NCBI GenBank assembly: GCA_039105265.1
Contig: JAPFFF010000006.1
Coordinates: 2,976,001 to 3,040,000, forward strand
Source of the DNA: Tritrichomonas musculus
Lineage: Eukaryota > Parabasalia > Tritrichomonadida > Tritrichomonadidae
Length of the DNA: 64,000 bases
Direction of reading: 5' to 3'
Made by a program: the position numbers and the translations under genes
Shown here: piece by piece, positions 1 to 9,800 of the stretch
Position numbering within the stretch: position 1 is the stretch's first letter
Layout of the letters: every line of letters starts with the position of its first letter
Notes under the pieces: generated by a model
What the model was told of the DNA's origin: nothing
The model's input: the letters and a program-made list of their open reading frames with translations, nothing else
Databases searched by the model: none

Positions 1-1
1 T

Positions 2-192
2 CCATATACAAATCAACCAACTGGATTTACTTTTGGTTCTTCTTCTTCTCCAAATACAAATCAACCAACTGGATTTACTTTTGGTTCTTCTTCTTCTCCA
101 AATACAAATCAATCAACTGGATTTACTTTTGGTTCTTCTTCTTCTCCAAATACAAATCAACCAACTGGATTTACTTTTGGTTCTTCTTCTTC
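2..192 (+). repeat. 45-bp tandem repeat encoding FG motifs
   Basis: About four consecutive 45-bp units are almost identical at nucleotide level; the visible difference is a C/T change in one unit that turns CCA into TCA. They keep the FG frame because 45 is a multiple of three. The near identity implies recent expansion or homogenisation. The array may extend upstream of the window. Confidence 0.9.
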
Positions 193-907
193 AACTACAA
201 GTCAATCAAATAGTTTTAGTTTTACTTCAACAACCAAACCTTCTTCTCAAGCAAGAATAAATTCTGATTTATCTTCTGATAATAATCCTTTTAGTTTTTT
301 CATTCATTCATTAAAAACTACAGAGACTAATACTGCATCAACAAATCATAGTCCATTCATTCTTAATATAGATGAAAATGGAGGAAATTCTAGAGATGAT
401 CAAGATAAAGAAAAATCACCAAACAATCATAATTCTGACATAAATAATTCCAGAATAATTAATAAAACCAATAGTCATAATGACTCCATTGATTTCCCTG
501 AAAATCTAAGTAAAAATACGGCTTCAAAGATTCAGTCAGCATTCTCATTTGGGAATTCCTTTTGGAGTTCCAATTGGGATTCATCAAAGAAGCAAAACAT
601 TTCAAATCATTATAGCAATCTCTTTTCTACAAACAGTTCATTAAAGTCAGAAAAAGATAAAACTACTTCTACAGACTCAGATAGTGATTCATCACTTGAC
701 TTGGATAAAATAATTGGTTCAGATGATGAATATTTAGAAAACAAAAATCACAACCAAGATGAAAGTAACAATTCATCTTCAGCAGAATCTTCATGGACAC
801 CACCAAAAGGCAAGCCTGTTAATGATTCTCAAGATGAATCATCAGCCAATTCTAATAATGGCTTGACAAAAGTTACTTCTGTCCTCAATTCTATTTTCTT
901 TTTTTGA
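2..907 (+). CDS. FG-repeat nucleoporin-like protein, 3' part
   Basis: The frame is open from the window edge (base 2) to a TGA at 905-907, so the 5' end is missing. The first part holds about four near-identical 15-residue repeats of the type NTNQPTGFTFGSSSSP, encoded by a 45-bp tandem repeat. FG (here TFG/GFTFG) repeats with Ser/Thr/Asn/Gln spacers are the hallmark of nucleoporins that line the nuclear pore and bind transport receptors. A further SFGNSFW motif lies near residue 182. The C-terminal third is acidic and Ser/Asn/Asp-rich. The first-frame reading of the repeats gives a Leu/Gln-rich sequence and is not the gene. A copy of the last ~150 bases of this gene lies at 2690-2844. An FG-like low-complexity protein that is not a nucleoporin remains possible, since the anchoring domain is not visible. 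Confidence 0.7.
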   Translation, partial: PYTNQPTGFTFGSSSSPNTNQPTGFTFGSSSSPNTNQSTGFTFGSSSSPNTNQPTGFTFGSSSSTTSQSNSFSFTSTTKPSSQARINSDLSSDNNPFSFFIHSLKTTETNTASTNHSPFILNIDENGGNSRDDQDKEKSPNNHNSDINNSRIINKTNSHNDSIDFPENLSKNTASKIQSAFSFGNSFWSSNWDSSKKQNISNHYSNLFSTNSSLKSEKDKTTSTDSDSDSSLDLDKIIGSDDEYLENKNHNQDESNNSSSAESSWTPPKGKPVNDSQDESSANSNNGLTKVTSVLNSIFFF

Positions 908-1079
908 CATTATTATCATTGAGGACAATTGTCAGATCATTTTAACAGTTCCTTTTTTTTTTTTTTTGAAGAGAGTTCCAAGGACGAAATTATGGAATAT
1001 TATTTTTTGTTCAATGTATGCATTCATGTCTATCAATGAAGAGGATATTATCAACTTAATCCATTTTCTCTTTTTGATA

Positions 1080-1307
1080 AAAGTCGGTGTCAAACTGCAG
1101 CGAATGATGAACAGAAACGGCATTCCTTCTGGATCGACGATAGGGCCGATTGTGTCGACAAACTTGGGAATCATGGCGGTGGACATCGGGCAGCCTCAGC
1201 TAGCAATGCACTCTGTGAGGGAGCTCGTGGCTATGAAAGATGTCGAAGATAATTTTAAGTTGCTGACTGAGATTTACAATCATTACGATGAATACAGATT
1301 GAAATAA
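1080..1307 (+). pseudogene. M18 aspartyl aminopeptidase C-terminal fragment
   Basis: About 75 residues match the C-terminal end of M18 (DNPEP-type) metallo-aminopeptidases, which remove N-terminal Asp/Glu. The stretch GSTIGPIVS, then VDIGQPQLAMHS, then a VREL helix is the family signature around the last zinc-ligand histidine (in MHS). The intact enzyme is about 450-500 residues, so more than 80% is missing. The upstream in-frame residues (966-1079) do not resemble M18, and the GC content rises sharply at about 1080, so a 3' fragment seems to have been pasted into AT-rich DNA. Probably non-functional. Confidence 0.75.
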
Positions 1308-1901
1308 AATTTAACTCACCTAATTTTTAAAAATTACAATAATTAAAGTATATTAATATACTTTATTTAAGCTTGGTGAACATTTGTATTTTTCATGATG
1401 ACGTATTATTATTGCTATTATTAACAAGCAAAAAAATTTTGGTGACTTTCAAAAGTGGCACAAAAACAAATAAATTATTGTTCTCAGCGGTTGTACCAAA
1501 ATTTTTTTATCATATGATATGAGTAATGCCAGGGCTGTACGTTTATATCGGGCCCGTTTTCCATCCTAACTTTGATCTTATTCTTCAATTGTTTGTAAGT
1601 TAAAATTCGTTCAAAAGGAATGGAATTTCCACCTTTCATAGATTGCTACAAAAGAAAATGCATGTTCGCAAAGAATAGAAATTTCTTTGATATTTAATTC
1701 TGAAAATATGATCCAATCAATATATCAAATTTGATTTAGATATTTATCGGAATAGAAATTTCTTTTATGCCGCGACTTACAAATAAAAGTTTGCCAAATT
1801 CAGCATCATTTGGACTAAAAAATGTTTAAACAAAAAAGATATTTCATTCAATAAAAGTAATCACTTATTATAAGACTCTTTTATTAAGTCAATTAATTTT
1901 T
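1308..1901. other. Intergenic, AT-rich
   Basis: No convincing gene is seen. The stretch around 1697-1720 (TTCTGAAAAT, ATGATCCAAT) recurs near 3602-3626 and belongs to the duplication described in the findings. Confidence 0.5.
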
Positions 1902-2099
1902 TTATGCTTCTTCATTTACATCAACAGCTTCACTTGGGCTTTCGTTCTTTTGGAAGTGTTTAATTAGGAAGTATTCACCAACAATGAGAACTGCGACAAC
2001 AGCAATGCAAGCAATGACAATTCCTGCAATTGCACCTCCACATAATTTATTATCTTTGGTCTTCTTTTCATAAACCTTTCTGTTTTCAATTATTTTCAA
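1902..2099 (-). pseudogene. C-terminal tail of a BspA-like surface protein
   Basis: The open frame ends in one transmembrane segment (AGIVIACIAVVAVLIVGEYF) followed by a short cytoplasmic tail ending NESPSEAVDVNEEA. A GAIAGIV-type membrane anchor plus acidic tail is typical of type I trichomonad surface proteins (compare the C-terminus of the protein at 41036-43960). The frame has no ATG (it opens with TTG) and no LRR repeats upstream, so it is an isolated 3' gene fragment. The same tail recurs at 3636-3705 attached to degenerate LRRs, which supports the BspA assignment. Confidence 0.65.
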
Positions 2100-2394
2100 T
2101 GAACAATATTTAAGGGGATTTCTAAAAAAAACATTACCTCCTTCTCAATTTAAAATAATCATATCTTTATATTTTAAATGTGAATTCATTTTTTAAAATT
2201 TAATTAATGCTATGATAATTATTAATAATATATTATTAATGAAGAATTTTGCAATTAAATTGTTTGATAAAAAGATAAAATGATTTATAATTTGAAATGG
2301 AGGTAAAGTTTTTTGAACTCAGTTTATATTCTGTTATTATTATTTCCTCACATTTCTTATCACTAAAATGATTTCCGGTTAATTTAACCTAGTC

Positions 2395-2680
2395 ATGCCA
2401 TTGCTCGCAATGTGATAAATTACCGAAATTAGCAATCAAAAAGTCATTATTTTTGCCAACAATGTCAATGATGTTTACTGGCTCCTTGATAGTCAAACTC
2501 TTAGGACGTGAAGGAATTAAGCCTGATATTATTGCAAAGTCTGATGAACCTGGATTTAATGCTAGCATTTAATATACGATATCTGCATTTTCTACAGAAA
2601 CATCTGATTAGAAATATATAATGTTGATGGTTCTTTGAGAGTAAATACTCCAGTTAAAGAAACATATTGCAAATCATTTT
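2395..2680 (-). pseudogene. Decayed coding remnant, unknown family
   Basis: On the minus strand, two coding-like stretches in different frames follow one another: one reads NDLQYVSLTGVFTLKEPSTL, the next reads PGSSDFAIISGLIPSRPKSL and continues to a TAG. Stops and a frameshift separate them. Amino-acid composition looks like real protein, but I do not recognise the family. Confidence 0.35.
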
Positions 2681-2689
2681 TCACTTTTT

Positions 2690-2844
2690 GACTTGGATAA
2701 AATAATTGGTTCAAATGATGAAGATTTAGAAAACAAAAATCACAACCAAGATGAAAGTAACAATTCATCTTCAGCAGAATCTTCATGGACACCACCAAAA
2801 GGCAAGCCTGTTAATGATTCTCAAGATGAATCATCAGCAAATTC
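2690..2844 (+). pseudogene. Duplicated 3' fragment of the FG-repeat gene
   Basis: About 150 bases repeat the end of the first gene (694-847) with only a few substitutions, encoding the same DKIIGS..ENKNHNQDES..TPPKGKPVN stretch in frame. Similarity stops abruptly on both sides and there is no ATG, so this is a non-functional copy. Confidence 0.85.
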
Positions 2845-3635
2845 AACATTTGAAATAAAAAATAAAATTCAATGTAAATTTGGAGCGATATAATTGGTCA
2901 AACGAAATATACATTCAAAAAAATCAATGAAAATTGAAAGGTGTATCCAAGATTGAATTAAAGTGTCCATTTTGGCGATTTTGGATCCTCAAATTCTCTC
3001 AAAAAATAACGAACAAAAATGAGTATCAATTTGATACTTTTTGAATACAAACTCGTTTGGACACAAAAGATAGGTAACAATATATAGCAGACTACTTAAT
3101 TGTCATATTATGGTTAATTTCACGAAATTTGAAGTGAATTAGAGAAACAACAACAAATATTTATGGCATGAAGGCTGTAATACGACAAAAAAGTAAGAAA
3201 ATTTTTATAAACACAACAATAAATATTTATGGCATCCTCCTCAGTGTCGCTGTTTTTTTATAATTAAAAAGTCAATTCAATCATACTAAATGGAAACTTA
3301 TAAAAGTAAAGTGATTACAGTATTAATAGTTAAGGGGGTACTTTCTTTGTCATTTTTTCATCCAATAATGACATAAGTAATTTTGTTTTTTTACTCCAAC
3401 CTCTATATTAATTTCTCTTCACCTTTCATATTCAGTGTCAATTTGCATGTATTCATATTATTAGTTTAAATATATAGAAGAAGAATAAAAAAGAATATCG
3501 AAAATACATAATATGCCAAAAAAAGTACATTACCAAAACTAAATGCTTTTATACATATCTCTATTACACTGTGTGGATTAGTAAATTATTCGATACTTAA
3601 TTCTGAAAATGAATATGATCCAATGATTATTTTTT
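2845..3635. other. Intergenic, AT-rich, short direct repeat
   Basis: No gene is seen. A ~20-bp motif (ATATTTATGGCAT with an ACAACA prefix) occurs twice, near 3150 and 3215. Confidence 0.4.
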
Positions 3636-4230
3636 TTAAGCTTCTTCATTAACATCAACAGCTTCATTTTCACTTGGGCTTTCGTTCTTCAGGAAGTGTT
3701 TTTTTGAAGGTTGTTGCCAAGTTTTAAATTGATCAATTGTTGGTAATTTTGAAAAGCACCATCTCCAATTGAAATGATTGAATTTGGTATTCACAATCAC
3801 AAAAAGCATAATTTCCAATTGTTTTAATGTTTTTGCCAAAAACGACTGAGTTCATGTGTTTGCAGTCATAAAAAGCAAAATCACCAATTGAAGTAACTGA
3901 ATTTGGAATAGTTAAATATTTAGCTATCCCAGTGCAATTTGAAAAGGTTGAGTTTCCGATTGTTTGCACATTTTTTAATGCAATAGCAAGTTTTTAATGC
4001 ATATGCATTGATCAAGAGCATAATCTCCAATAGAAGTAACTGAATCTGGTATATTTAACTTCCAATCATAGCTGTAATTATTGGTAATTATGGTAGTATG
4101 AAACTTTGTAAAACCCATAATTACCAATAGTTTCAACAGATTCTTGAATGCTAATTTTGTTTAATTGAGTACATTCTGAGAAAGCATTATCCTCTATTTC
4201 TTCGACATTACTGCCAAGTTTTAAACTAAA
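3636..4230 (-). pseudogene. BspA-like LRR surface protein pseudogene
   Basis: Reading the minus strand from 4230, LRR_5-type repeats can be followed in pieces: a repeat near 4200 (NVEEIEDNAFSECTQL), then intact repeats at 3969-3790 (IPNSVTSIGDFAFYDC, GKNIKTIGNYAFCDC), then the tail NESPSENEAVDVNEEA ending at 3636. Frameshifts and stops separate the parts and the membrane segment is lost. LRR_5/BspA-like proteins are an expanded family in trichomonads and are thought to act at the cell surface. This copy is clearly dead. A run of about 20 A residues lies just beyond it (4231-4250). Confidence 0.75.
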
Positions 4231-4266
4231 AAAAAAAAAAAAAAAAAAATTCTTATTTTTATTTAA

Positions 4267-6699
4267 TTAAGTTTTTTTATCTAGTTCAATAAATATTCCA
4301 ATGTCGACCAAATCAAAAGAATCAGGAATTTTGGCCGATTTAAGTCCTTCCATATTTTTAAATGCGTTTTCTTCAATTTCGATGACTGATGGAGGCACTG
4401 ACAGATGCTTAATCTTATTGCATCCACAGAAAGCGCCCTTTCTGATTGCCAGTAGAGAGTCAGGGAACTTTATATCTTCGAGTGACTCGCATCCATTAAA
4501 AGCAAACCTTCTGATATCGATGAGTGAAGGAGGGAAAACCACAGATTTCAAAGATACACAATTATTGAACAACCTCTTTGACACAACAGTGAGATGAGGA
4601 GGAAGGATTATTTCTTTCAGTCCAGTCGAAGCGAACGCTTCTTCGTCAATCAATTTAACCGAAGGAGGAATTTTTACTGACTCCAAAAGAGTGCAACGAA
4701 GAAATGATCCTTCTGCAATCTGGAGGACGTTAGGAGGAATGAAGACTTCTTTCAGTGAAGTGCAACAACAACACAAATAACTAGAAATAATTTTTAATTT
4801 TTCAGGAAGTTTTAATTCATTCAAATTTGAACAAAAATGAAAAGCTTTCATTCCAATTTCAGTTACAGTTGAAGGGATTGAAATTTGCTCCAATTTAAAG
4901 CATTTTTCGAATGCAAATTCAGAGATCTTCTCAGTCAAAGGAGACAAAACAACTTGTGTTAAATTTGAGCAATCTTGAAAAACATTATTACTAATAACTT
5001 TTACTTGCTGTGGAATAACAATTTGCTCAAGTGAGGCGCAATCTTTAAATGCGAAGGGTTCAATTTCAGTCACGTTTTTCGGAATATTGAAATTTTTCAA
5101 TGATTTACAGTTCTCAAAAACTCCAAACGGTATTTTAGTGACTCCAGGAGGAATCAATACAAAAGAGAGCTTTTCACAGCCAGAAAAAGCTTTCCTGCCG
5201 ATTTCAGTGACAGACATTGGCAAGATAATCTTCGTCAAACTTTCGCATTCATTGAAAGCAAAGTGGCCTATCTTTGCAAGTGGATAAGACATTGATATGT
5301 TGTTAAGTGATCTGCATCCCATAAATGCAGAATTCTCAATTTCAACAACAGATGAAGGTATCACAATGGAGAACAATGCAGATTCTTTGAATGCTTCCAT
5401 AGGTATTATTTTAATCGTGTTGGGCAACGTTATGTGCGTGATATTGCAGCCATATAACGTACCATAATAAAATCCAAACTTTGATATAAAAAGATTAACA
5501 ATATCTGCGTTATCTGCTCCACGGGCCAAATAAAAAAATGATGAATTAAAATATAATTTAAAATTAAATGAATATAAAAATATATTGAATATAAAAATTT
5601 GAATAGATAAAAAAAAACTTTCTCTTATATTTGCTTCTCCATCATCAACTTTGTCATTTAAATAATGCATTAACACCGTCAAATAATTATATTGAAGCAG
5701 CTGTTTTATATTATTATCATCAAGTATTGTTGGCGAAAATGAATAGTTATGACAAGCAATTCCAACTTCATAAAAATTGCTTGGTTCTAAATTTTCTGCG
5801 CTCTTATTCATAAAGTAATAAGCGACATTATTATTGTAGCACCTAATTGAGTTTACAATGATTTGATTTATAAAATGTCTAGATGTGTCATCTTTTATAT
5901 TTTCTTCACATAAATGAATCAATCTTTGATCGTTTGAAAAAACACAATATTTTAATGATGAATAGAAAATTTTATGGTTTTTGTGTATCAAAAAGTTGAC
6001 AATTTTGTATGAGCCAAAAAATAAAGCATAATCAATCATGGTTGGCGAATTTTCTATCAAAAAGTTGTTTGTTTCAAAAATCGATTTTGGAATATAGGGG
6101 TTTGTTATTTGGTTAAGATTGAAGTATATAGAAAATTCGTGAATCAAATCTTGTCGAATTATGCGGCATATGTAATGCTCATTTTCGCCATCATATCTTT
6201 TTTCATCAAAATTGTCAAAAACGTGGGAATCGTATCTATAAAGTTCGTCTTCAATTATTTGTCGATTTGTCTCATCAAAATGCTGTTTGATTTCTGGATA
6301 AAAATAAGTATAATAATTTCGATCAATTATTTGTCTAAGAACAAAATCATCTATTAAAAGAATTTTTTGTTGGATTAGGAATAAAAGAACTCGCTTATTT
6401 ATAAAAAAAATTTCATAGATTTCGTTGTTTGAAAAATATTTCTTGATGTCATTAACAAAAAATAAGATTATGGATTCGATTTTTTTATAAAAATTAAGGC
6501 ATCGGTGATAATTGCATGATACTAATGTTAATAGGTGTAAAAATTCTTTTACTTCTTCTCTGCTCTCTTGGATTTTGTGACTCGTAATCATATTGGTAAG
6601 AGCACGAAAATTTGATTCGGTATTATCATCATTTTTGATGTAGTAAAGCAAAACGCGACAAAGAAGTTTTTTATTATTGATATAATCACTAATATCCAT
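4267..6699 (-). CDS. DUF3447/ankyrin-like plus BspA-type LRR protein
   Basis: 810 residues, ATG at 6699. Residues ~1-170 are helical and match the N-terminus of two other proteins in this window (26211-28348 and 53622-56729). Residues ~170-330 carry the degenerate ankyrin region typical of trichomonad DUF3447 proteins (NFLIENSPTMIDYALFFGSY; KSIFETN). From ~400 to 790 there are about 15 LRR_5 repeats of the form IPxxVTEIGxxAFxxCxxL. No signal peptide or transmembrane segment is seen, so it is probably cytoplasmic. LRR_5 repeats form curved protein-binding surfaces; the partner is unknown. It is divergent from the BTB-ankyrin gene at 6888 with a 188-bp gap. Confidence 0.85.
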   Translation of the reverse strand: MDISDYINNKKLLCRVLLYYIKNDDNTESNFRALTNMITSHKIQESREEVKEFLHLLTLVSCNYHRCLNFYKKIESIILFFVNDIKKYFSNNEIYEIFFINKRVLLFLIQQKILLIDDFVLRQIIDRNYYTYFYPEIKQHFDETNRQIIEDELYRYDSHVFDNFDEKRYDGENEHYICRIIRQDLIHEFSIYFNLNQITNPYIPKSIFETNNFLIENSPTMIDYALFFGSYKIVNFLIHKNHKIFYSSLKYCVFSNDQRLIHLCEENIKDDTSRHFINQIIVNSIRCYNNNVAYYFMNKSAENLEPSNFYEVGIACHNYSFSPTILDDNNIKQLLQYNYLTVLMHYLNDKVDDGEANIRESFFLSIQIFIFNIFLYSFNFKLYFNSSFFYLARGADNADIVNLFISKFGFYYGTLYGCNITHITLPNTIKIIPMEAFKESALFSIVIPSSVVEIENSAFMGCRSLNNISMSYPLAKIGHFAFNECESLTKIILPMSVTEIGRKAFSGCEKLSFVLIPPGVTKIPFGVFENCKSLKNFNIPKNVTEIEPFAFKDCASLEQIVIPQQVKVISNNVFQDCSNLTQVVLSPLTEKISEFAFEKCFKLEQISIPSTVTEIGMKAFHFCSNLNELKLPEKLKIISSYLCCCCTSLKEVFIPPNVLQIAEGSFLRCTLLESVKIPPSVKLIDEEAFASTGLKEIILPPHLTVVSKRLFNNCVSLKSVVFPPSLIDIRRFAFNGCESLEDIKFPDSLLAIRKGAFCGCNKIKHLSVPPSVIEIEENAFKNMEGLKSAKIPDSFDLVDIGIFIELDKKT

Positions 6700-6887
6700 T
6701 TTGTCAAAATTTATGAAATGTGGTATGAAATGAAAAAACGTTTATTAATATTAAAAAAGATCATATTTATTAAGTATTTTTAGATTTAATTATTCACTCC
6801 TAAAATTTTTAGGCTAAAATTAGCATTTAATTCATTTTTTAACAAGAAATAATTCCAAAATCTATATATATATATATATATATTTGA

Positions 6888-9800
6888 ATGAAAATTTTCA
6901 AAATTTTGAAAAAAATGGCTTTTGGTTGGGGTCGTGTGAATCAAATAGGAAACCAATTTTTTACTCAAATAAATGAAAATAACTCATGGAATAATACCTT
7001 TTCTAACAATAATAATAATAATAAAGGCAAAATTCTAAATTTATTACATTTTAACCTAGAATATATCCCTCGAATTTTCACAATTACTACCAATAATGGC
7101 TCATACAAATTCAATATAGATTTTTTAAAAGAAACTAGCTCAGTTATTAAAAAAGCAATTGAAAATGATCCAAAAAATCTTCAATTTCATATTAATGTTG
7201 ATGATGACCAAAATGTAATGAAGAAAGTTGAAGATTTATATCAGAATAAAAAAGTTATTTTTTACATTAGTGATTTAATTGTATTACATCATATTATTGG
7301 AGCTTTAAACATAGTTGATTGTCCATCTTTCATGTTACCAGAAAAATTACAACCCCAAAATTCCGTTGTTCCTACTAAAGCAACAGTTCAAATTGATATT
7401 AAATATGTGCAAGATATTTTTTTCCAAACATTTCCAAAAACGTTTATTATAATTGCCAACGATAAAGAATATGAATGTAACTCACTTGGTGTCAATTCCT
7501 CCAAAATAATTCGTCAATTTCGCGAAGAAAATCCAGAAGAAAACCGTTTTATTTTAACGTACGAAGAAGACGATAAAAACGGTTTAGAACTTATTAAAAA
7601 TTTTTTTAATTTTGAAAAAGTTGAAATAACGATAAACAACATGAATTCGTTACAAAGGGTTGCTGAAATTTTACAAATTGAATTGATTCTATCAGACATT
7701 GAAAATTACATTGATTCATATGAAAATGCGACACAACTCATTGATGACAAAAAAGCGCTAATTAGCACAATAGATCAAATTTTTGAATGGCTATTCAATA
7801 TTGAGAAGTTGACGGTTTCGACGGTTACTAAGAATATAATTAATTCTGTTTGGATTCAATCAGAAAGCGATGTCAAAGAATTGATTTCTTGCATTGTGCA
7901 TGTTTCTCATTTAAACTTTGCGAGACAGCCATTTTTGATTGATTTGATTGTTGAGCTAAATGAGCAAGCAAAAGATGAAAAAAATGTCCATTTAAAGATA
8001 TTGATTCCTTTTATTAAAAAGTGGTTATTAATTGACAATTTGTGCAATTCTCCATTTGGTTCTTTTGTTTACAAATTGTATCGACGAGGAATCATTGAAC
8101 TTGATGAAATATTAGAAAAAGTGCCGAATTTGTCTTTTTCGAACTTTTTTATGTGGTTTTATCCTGAGTTTTATGAGCAAAAGATGAAACTTCCTGAGAT
8201 AAACAAGCAATCAATTGGTAGCAAATTCATTTCGAAATACACAATTGATGAATACAAAAAAGTGAGAGATTTGAATGAGCCTGATGATTCAATTGCGAAT
8301 GCGATCTTTCACGATGATGTTGATAAATTGCAGCAATTGATATCAAGTCGAAAGATTGATATAAATAACGATCAAATTGCAATCAATTTACATGATGAGA
8401 TTCGTGTTGATCCTTATTTAATTGGCAATTCAACAGGCAAAACATTCATCAATTATGCATCTGAATGTGGATCAATTAAATGCTTCAAATATCTGTTTTT
8501 GAATCATGCAAATCTTGATGATTTTTCATTGTCATTTGCTGTTTTCGGAGGCAACAGTGAAATCATTCGAACAGTTGATCAAAATCAACAACTAATTATT
8601 AATTTTCATGAAAGAAATTATAATTTTTTAATAGGAAATTTAGCGTTGTCCAATCCTTTAGTTCCTGCGATATTAATGCACAGACATGACTTATTTGATT
8701 GGATAATTGAAGATAAGAATTTTCTTTCTGTGATTGAAATGATTCCCACAAATAGCTTCTCAAATAGAAATGCTGAATTGTCGAGTATTTTGAATTGTAT
8801 GAGCTCAAGTTCTAATGCACATGCATTAACTAGTTTGATTGATAAAGGAATGAATATTGATTCTTTAATTTGTGATAATCAATATTTTCACAATTTGATT
8901 CCATTAAGTGTGACCAATGGCTTCTTTAGATTTACTCAATTATTACTTAGTTTTAAATCTACCGAAACTGGTCCTCCTCTTAATTTGAAGCAAAGTTTGT
9001 TTTATTCTTGTGTTTGTTCTGGTAATTTATCAATAGTAAAATACTTGTCAAAAGAATTCATTGATATTTCTGATAAAGAAGTTTCAAAGATTCTCATAAA
9101 TTTTGATTCGTCTTTCTTGGTTACCATTCAATATGAATATTTGGATATTATTGAATATCTCTTTGAAATTTTAGAACAAAAGAAATGGGATATTAGCATT
9201 AAAAGCATCTTTCTGACATCCATTTTAAATAGTAGTAAAAAATCAACAACATTTGATTATTTGGCTGATAAATTAAACTTGCAAAATTTGTTATCAACAA
9301 ATAAAATAACTTTAACTGATTTGATTCAATTTGTTGGTAATGCTTGTGTTAAAAATAAATTTGAAATTGTGAAAAAATTGACTGATATAATCATATTGAA
9401 TGAGCCAAAAACTGATTTTACTTCTTCATTCATTGATGCTGTTAATTCTGGTTCTGATGAAATTTGTAAATATTTCATTGATAAAAAAGTTTTCCTTAAT
9501 GTTCCCAAAATTGTAAAGAGATCTAATGTTGTTAATGTTAATGATGGTAAAATTGCATTGCATTTGATTGATATATCAAAACCAGAAATGAAAAAAACAT
9601 TTTCTCAATGTTTTTTAAATGATGCAATTTTGAAAGGAAATAAAAATTTGGTTGAAATTTTATTAAAATCATGTCAACCAGATCATAACTCATTAATTGA
9701 AGCTGTTAGAAGTCATAATTTAGAAATTGTTAAAATTATTCTTGGAATCAATAAAAAAATATCTTTTCTTAATGAATTGTCAATAAATGGAACAGTTCTT

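Noticed and set aside
33-260. Leu/Gln-rich frame over the first repeats
   Set aside because: The frame one step over gives FG repeats and stays open to 907 with a sensible protein, so this is an out-of-frame shadow.
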